Below are positions 59,247 to 64,000 of a stretch of 64,000 bases of DNA, piece after piece. Under the pieces are notes generated by a model. It saw nothing but the letters and a program-made list of their open reading frames with translations. It ran no database searches and was not told the origin of the DNA. The stretch is from Pyronema omphalodes (lineage: Eukaryota; Ascomycota; Pezizomycetes; Pezizales; Pyronemataceae). Both the position numbers and the translations under genes were made by a program. Numbering within the stretch: the first letter of the stretch is position 1; each line of letters opens with the position of its first letter. Where the stretch lies: contig JAJJXM010000004.1 of the NCBI GenBank assembly GCA_024516155.1, positions 372,001-436,000 on the forward strand, given 5' to 3'.

Positions 59247-62200
59247 TCAATCATACGCAACCTGACTAGCGAATGCAGTTGAAACGGATCTAACATCATC
59301 ATCAATGTCTCTACGCAATCCTACTCCACCCATGACAGAAGATCCTCCGAAAACACTTCCTTCGGGCTTGTAGTTTTGGCCGGAACTACTTTCGACATAA
59401 CGCTTAAGGCGGTCAGACTGGCTCAAGGAGGTATGGCGGTGATCTTCAGAGCTGGCATCGGTAGTTGAAGGAGGCAACATAACTCCTCCACCCTCATTAC
59501 GACCAGGAAGAGTAGGCCAAGAATCCATGTTAAAACCACGGAACATAGGGGGGAAAGCAGAGGTGACAGCAGCAGAGTGAATGGAAGAGACATCATCAGG
59601 TATGTATCCAATAACGGAACCAGAGTCATTATACTCGGTAGCAGGGCGTCCAGACTGGCGGGTGGCCGGGAGGTTAACAGGGTTGGTAGCTGGGCCAATT
59701 CCACCTGGAAGACGAGATCCAGTGATTGTTCCATTTGCAGGGGTCTGGTAGGCCATTTGGTAGCGCTGGGGACCACGGTAGGTTTGGCGAGGACGAGAGA
59801 ACTGAACCATGGAAACTTGCAAGTTGGAGAGAGCTCCTTCAACCAAGCAGTTCTTCTCCTTGAAGTGCATCAAGAGGTAGTGCCATAGAGGGTGCTTGCT
59901 GAGGACCTTGGGGTTTCCAAGAACGACAAGGCCAAACTTGGCACGAGTCAACGCGACGTTGAGACGGCGGGGGTCGTTCAAGAAACCAATTCCTTGGTGA
60001 TCGTTGGAACGGACACAAGACAAGACGATGTAGTCCTTCTCACGACCCTGGAAAGCATCGACGGAGGCAACCTCAATTTCCTTGTACAACTCCTTGCGAA
60101 GAGATCCATTGGTCTGCATAGAGGAAACAATGTAGGAGCGCTGTCCTTCGTACGGGGTGATGATACCGATCTGGCTAGGCTGAACACCGGCCTTGAAGAA
60201 ACGAGTAATAATTTTCTCACAAGCAGAAGCCTCGGTTCTAAGTTAATTAGCAGTTGTTCCATAGGTTAGGAAAATAAAACATACCTGTTGAGGTAAGAAG
60301 TACCACTAGCAGAAATTTCCTCGTTTCCAACGTTGCTCCAGAACATCATGGGAGCATCAGCAACAGGCCAAGGAAAGTCGACATTTCTGCGCAAACGCTC
60401 CTGGGTGGTGACACCATTTTGCAATGATCCCTCATAAAACATATTGCTAGGGAACTCGGACAAGCAAGGGTGCATACGGTACTGAACATTAAGACGAATA
60501 GGCTGGCATCCAAGGATAACAAGACGCTCGAAGAGAGACTGGTGCAGACCAGCACGAGCAGCCTTCTTGTTCATAATAACAGGACCAAGCTGCTGGTGGT
60601 CTCCAACGAGAACTAGCTGCTTACATCCAAGAACCAATGGGATCATACATTCCGGCTCGGCGGCTTGAGTAGACTCGTCAATGAGGACAGTGCGAAACTT
60701 CAACTTGGACACACGAGGGTCTCCAGCTCCAACACAAGTACAGCAGATAACGTCAGCGTTGTTGAGAATTTCACGCTCTGCATTTCTAGTTAGTTGTTTA
60801 AATTTCTTTTCATCCTGGAATGAAAGCTCTCCCAACTCGTTCTTGAGCTGGCTAAGCTTGACGAGCTCGATGTTTGTGTCGTTGAGACGGACCTGTTCAT
60901 GGAGAGACAAGAAGCTGACTTGAGATTCCACATCCTCACGCGACTTTGCAGTCAAACGGACAACCTTGAGACCGGTGCGGTGGATTTTCTCCGTCAGTTG
61001 GTCAACAGCAACGTTGGAGGGTGCGCAAACAAGGACCTGGGAACCACTGGACTTTGCAAGATGGTATACGATAGTCGCCGACGTGACAGTTTTTCCAGTA
61101 CCGGGAGGACCTTGAATAAGCGAGAGGGGCTTCTGCAAGACACTCTTCACAGCATTCACCTGGGATACGTTAAGCTCGGGGAGTCCAGGAACTGAGAAGC
61201 GGCGAGGAATTGCGGTCTTCAAGGGTGCGGCAGCAACTTCGTGACCAAGAAGACGGTGGTAGATGTATCCACTGACACTCATCTCGTCAACTGCGAAGCT
61301 CTTCATAGCCAACTGCATTCTGTCGAAACTAGTAGCCTTCCAGACATAATCCGCACAGAATGCGTGAGTGCACTCCGTAGGAACCGACTTGTCGTTGGCG
61401 TTTCTTCTCAACTCGATAGTAACCTCGTCACTCTGGTTGTTGGGAATTTTGATGACATATCCAACACCTTCCCAATGAGATCTAAGCTCTCCAACATATC
61501 TCAGCCGCATTTCATCACCAACCGCAAGCTTGACATCCCCGAGCTCAAGCTTGGGCAACACAAAAGATGCCAAGTGCTTGTTGTTCAAACCAATATCCCA
61601 TCGCACGATCAAATTATCCTGGCTTTGCGATTCCTTGAGCTTGCGGTCATAATCTGCCTCGATCTTCACCAATGGTCCGAAAATATTCTGGTACTGGTAC
61701 GCATCGTCGTACCGTAGCAAAACATGAGCAGGCTCATCGTCAACACCTGCACCCCTCTCCAGATCCGCAACAGTAGCATTCGCATTCTCTTTCCAGAGCT
61801 CTTCCAGCTTTCCGATCATCTGAGGGGACAAGTGGCGGGCACGAAGCTGTTCGGCATCCGACGGAGTAGACACAAGCCAAGGCAAGAAAGAACGGTCCTC
61901 AATCAACGGCTGCCATCTTTGAGTATCCCAGTTCATATCCTTGCTCGAAGGTGCAGACGCACAAGGCTGGCGACAAAGAAGGACGACAACGGTATCCGAT
62001 TTCGCAGGGATAAAACCGAGAAGGAAAACATTTTTTGTTCCGCAGTTGTAGCATTCGAGGGTAGTTTCTCCGAGCGCAGAGTGAGGATGTAGCGAAACTT
62101 CCTGTGATTCCGTCAGCCAACCTCCACAGACAAAATAACAAAAGAACCGTATGTACCTTATGCCGAGCGCGAACAAGATGGTTAATGATATGGGAAGACG

Positions 62201-62581
62201 ATGTGTTACCGCGAGCACTACAGAACCACTTGTTGCAGAGCAAACATTTAACTACACATGCAGGTGAGTGGATTCCGCAGTAAGCACACGAGTGAGCGGG
62301 AAGCTCCGCATCGTCATCAAGATCCACAGGGCCCAATCCGTCCTCCTCGCCGTAGTTTCTATCCCCGGAAGCAGAGCGTCCAACCGGAACACTAACTAAA
62401 CTGAGAGTGTCATCCACCGTATCTTCATCATCGTCATGTCGACGGGCCTTGAGGTCGTATACGGACGAAGTTTCGATAGTCGAGGCGGTATCGTCAAAGT
62501 GGTTACCTTGAACCAGGCGTTAGGTAGTTTACTTGAGTTCCGAGAGAGAAACCTACCAAGATGCGTGAAAGATCCGTCCAT
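59247..62581 (-). CDS. UPF1: UPF1/NAM7 RNA helicase of nonsense-mediated mRNA decay, four exons
   Basis: ATP-dependent superfamily 1 RNA helicase that marks transcripts with premature stop codons for decay in the cytoplasm, with Upf2/Upf3. Exons (minus strand): 62581-62557, 62506-62157, 62101-60285 and 60237-59247, joined in phase to 1060 residues. Introns are 50, 55 and 47 nt with CTAAC or CTGAC branch sites. The N-terminal Cys/His zinc module (~65-145) reads [18 protein letters not shown] and [10 protein letters not shown]. Helicase motifs follow: I GPPGTGKT (~456), [54 protein letters not shown] and [16 protein letters not shown]. The C-terminal tail is Gly/Ser/Pro-rich. Start is the ATG giving MDGSFTHLG, supported by exon phase. 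It is divergent from IMP4. Identity is certain. Confidence 0.97.
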
Positions 62582-62937
62582 TGTTTGAAGTTGAAGTTAT
62601 TATAAGGTGGGGTCAGCCGTATTTTGTCTCGTATGTTTCGTAAGTTCGTCGGTCGTAAACGTCGATTAAATAGTGTAAGTAGCTGTAGCCTACGCAATAG
62701 TAGCTTAGGCTCTTAACGCGAAGCTTTTGTGAAGAATTTTGGACGTGTCGTGGCGTTCGTGGCGATGTCACTGTTCTCTTTGCGCCGTTCATGTACGTGC
62801 TTCCTCCATGACCGACGTTTCCCCCGCCACAAAGCAGTCTAAGATCCCTGCCACGCTAGCTTACCCGGCGATCGAATTTCAAAAAAGCTTCCATAATTTT
62901 AACTTGAGCCTCAACACGAACTTTTCAACTCACCACC
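62582..62937. promoter_or_regulatory. Shared divergent promoter of UPF1 and IMP4
   Basis: The two start codons face away from each other across 356 bp, so both promoters must lie within or overlap this interval. TGAAGAATTTT at 62730-62740 differs by one base from the budding-yeast ribosomal-RNA-processing element TGAAAAATTTT, which would suit IMP4. Whether that element works in this fungus is unknown. Confidence 0.5.
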
Positions 62938-63899
62938 ATGCCGCCCGCCATTTCTGTCCGCCGTATCGCGCGTGAGCGCCGTGATTTCCTCTACCGCAAG
63001 CAATTGGAGCTTCAGAATGCCGCCACCAACGAGAAACGTGCAAAATTGAGAGAGAGCTTGGCCTCCGGAAAGCCTCTTCCCAAGGATATCGCCGACGATG
63101 CTTCTCTCCGCGCCGACTTCAAATACGATGAGAGTGCCGACACCGACTTTGTGGACGACGAATACTTTGCCTTGTCCGGTGTCATTGACCCTAAGGTTTT
63201 GATTACGACTTCTCGCGACCCTTCCAGCAGACTTATGCAGTTCGCCAAAGAAATCCGTCTTTTGATCCCCAACTCGATCAGATTGAACAGAGGAAACACC
63301 GTCTTGCCGCTCCTCTGCCAGAGCTGTCACTCGACCTCTACCAGCGATTTAGTCCTCCTCCACGAGCACCGTGGTACTCCTACCTCTTTGACAATCTCCC
63401 ACTTCCCACACGGACCTACCATCATGTTCTCGCTACACAATGTTGTCCTCCGTCACGACATTCCCGACTCTGCAAAGGGAACCGTTTCCGAGAGCTACCC
63501 CCACCTTATCTTCGAGGGATTCGACCAGACCAAGTTGGGAAAGCGCGTGGCTACAATCTTGAAGCACCTTTTCCCTCCCCGGGAGGCGTCTAAGATGAGC
63601 GAGGGAAGCAGAGTTATTACATTCCGATTGATTGAGGGTGACTACATCAGTGTAAGACACCACGTCTATGTACGCACCGGCTACAAGACTGTGGAATTGG
63701 CAGAGGTTGGACCCAGAATGGAGATGAAGACCTTTGAGATTCGGTTGGGAACTGTGGATAATAAGGATGCGGACTACGAATGGCGGTTGGCGAACTACAC
63801 CAGGTATGCTTCTGAGACCTCTAATCGAACGAATGATTGGAATATAATTCTGACCTCTGAAATAGAACCGCTCGCAAGAGAGATGCTTTGGCTGGTTAA
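62938..63899 (+). CDS. IMP4: U3 snoRNP protein IMP4 (Brix domain), two exons
   Basis: Component of the small-subunit processome; it works with Imp3 and Mpp10 in pairing U3 snoRNA with pre-rRNA for 18S maturation in the nucleolus. Exons 62938-63803 and 63866-63899 encode 299 residues. The 62-nt intron has a GTATGC donor, an ATAG acceptor and CTGAC upstream. The basic N-terminus ([19 protein letters not shown]) is typical of Imp4. The Brix domain starts at the diagnostic [19 protein letters not shown] and continues with [38 protein letters not shown] and [14 protein letters not shown]. The C-terminus after splicing is [13 protein letters not shown]. Length matches the family (about 290). The start has a strong context (CACCACCATG). 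The gene is complete 100 bases before the window ends. Confidence 0.95.
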
Positions 63900-64000
63900 A
63901 TGTGCTTATTCAGACAGAAGTGCCCGGTCGGTTTTACAAAAGTTACGGATGGAGTTTTGGCGTTTCTCTATAGGATTAATTAAAACTTTTTTGACTTTCG

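Noticed and set aside
59423..60269. Plus- and minus-strand frames overlapping the UPF1 last exon
   Set aside because: All are out-of-frame or antisense shadows of the helicase coding sequence.
1..64000. tRNA genes, rRNA genes and CRISPR arrays
   Set aside because: By eye I found no cloverleaf with matching A and B boxes, no rRNA-like sequence and no regularly spaced repeat-spacer array; a tRNAscan-SE run would settle the tRNA point.

Overview
This is a eukaryotic, filamentous-ascomycete (Pezizomycotina) nuclear segment, most likely a Leotiomycete-like fungus; that class is inference. Evidence: short spliceosomal introns (47-91 nt in the confident genes) with GTATGT/GTACGT/GTAAGC donors, CTAAC or CTGAC branch sites and CAG/TAG acceptors; fungal versions of PLC1, UPF1, IMP4, ARA2 and SHB17; a decayed LINE-type RNase H fragment; and very frequent microsatellites. 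There are no operons, Shine-Dalgarno sites or CRISPR arrays, and I could identify no tRNA or rRNA gene.

Layout. 1-4441 is a microsatellite-rich, CT-skewed region upstream of a three-exon phosphoinositide phospholipase C (4442-8296, +). 8297-12008 is non-coding with many simple repeats. A D-arabinose dehydrogenase-like aldo/keto reductase follows (12009-13055, -). Next come a broken retroelement RNase H relic (14345-14947, -) with diverged ~100-bp direct repeats on either side, and a Ser/Thr/Asn-rich orphan gene (16835-17779, -). Two tandem paralogues of a small Roadblock/LC7-like protein lie at 19104-19607 and 21473-21865 (-). A three-exon coiled-coil protein that looks like a cis-Golgi golgin (GM130/Bug1 type) is at 25087-26850 (+), and a SHB17-like histidine phosphatase at 29830-30501 (-).

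Two gene deserts dominate the right half: about 17.4 kb (30502-47934) and 10.4 kb (48877-59246). They are separated by a lone orphan gene encoding an acidic, Asn/Gln/Pro/Phe-rich protein (47935-48876, +). The right edge holds a divergent housekeeping pair sharing a 356-bp intergenic promoter: the nonsense-mediated-decay helicase UPF1 (59247-62581, -, four exons) and the U3 snoRNP protein IMP4 (62938-63899, +, two exons).

The genes do not form one pathway. The identified ones are cell-biology housekeeping genes (lipid signalling, Golgi tethering, sugar metabolism, mRNA decay, ribosome assembly). The most noteworthy material is the tandem Roadblock-like pair, two orphan genes, the LINE relic, and several ordered repeats or hairpins in the deserts, especially a 22-bp near-perfect inverted repeat at 54190-54254. 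I did not find convincing evidence of a new multi-gene system.
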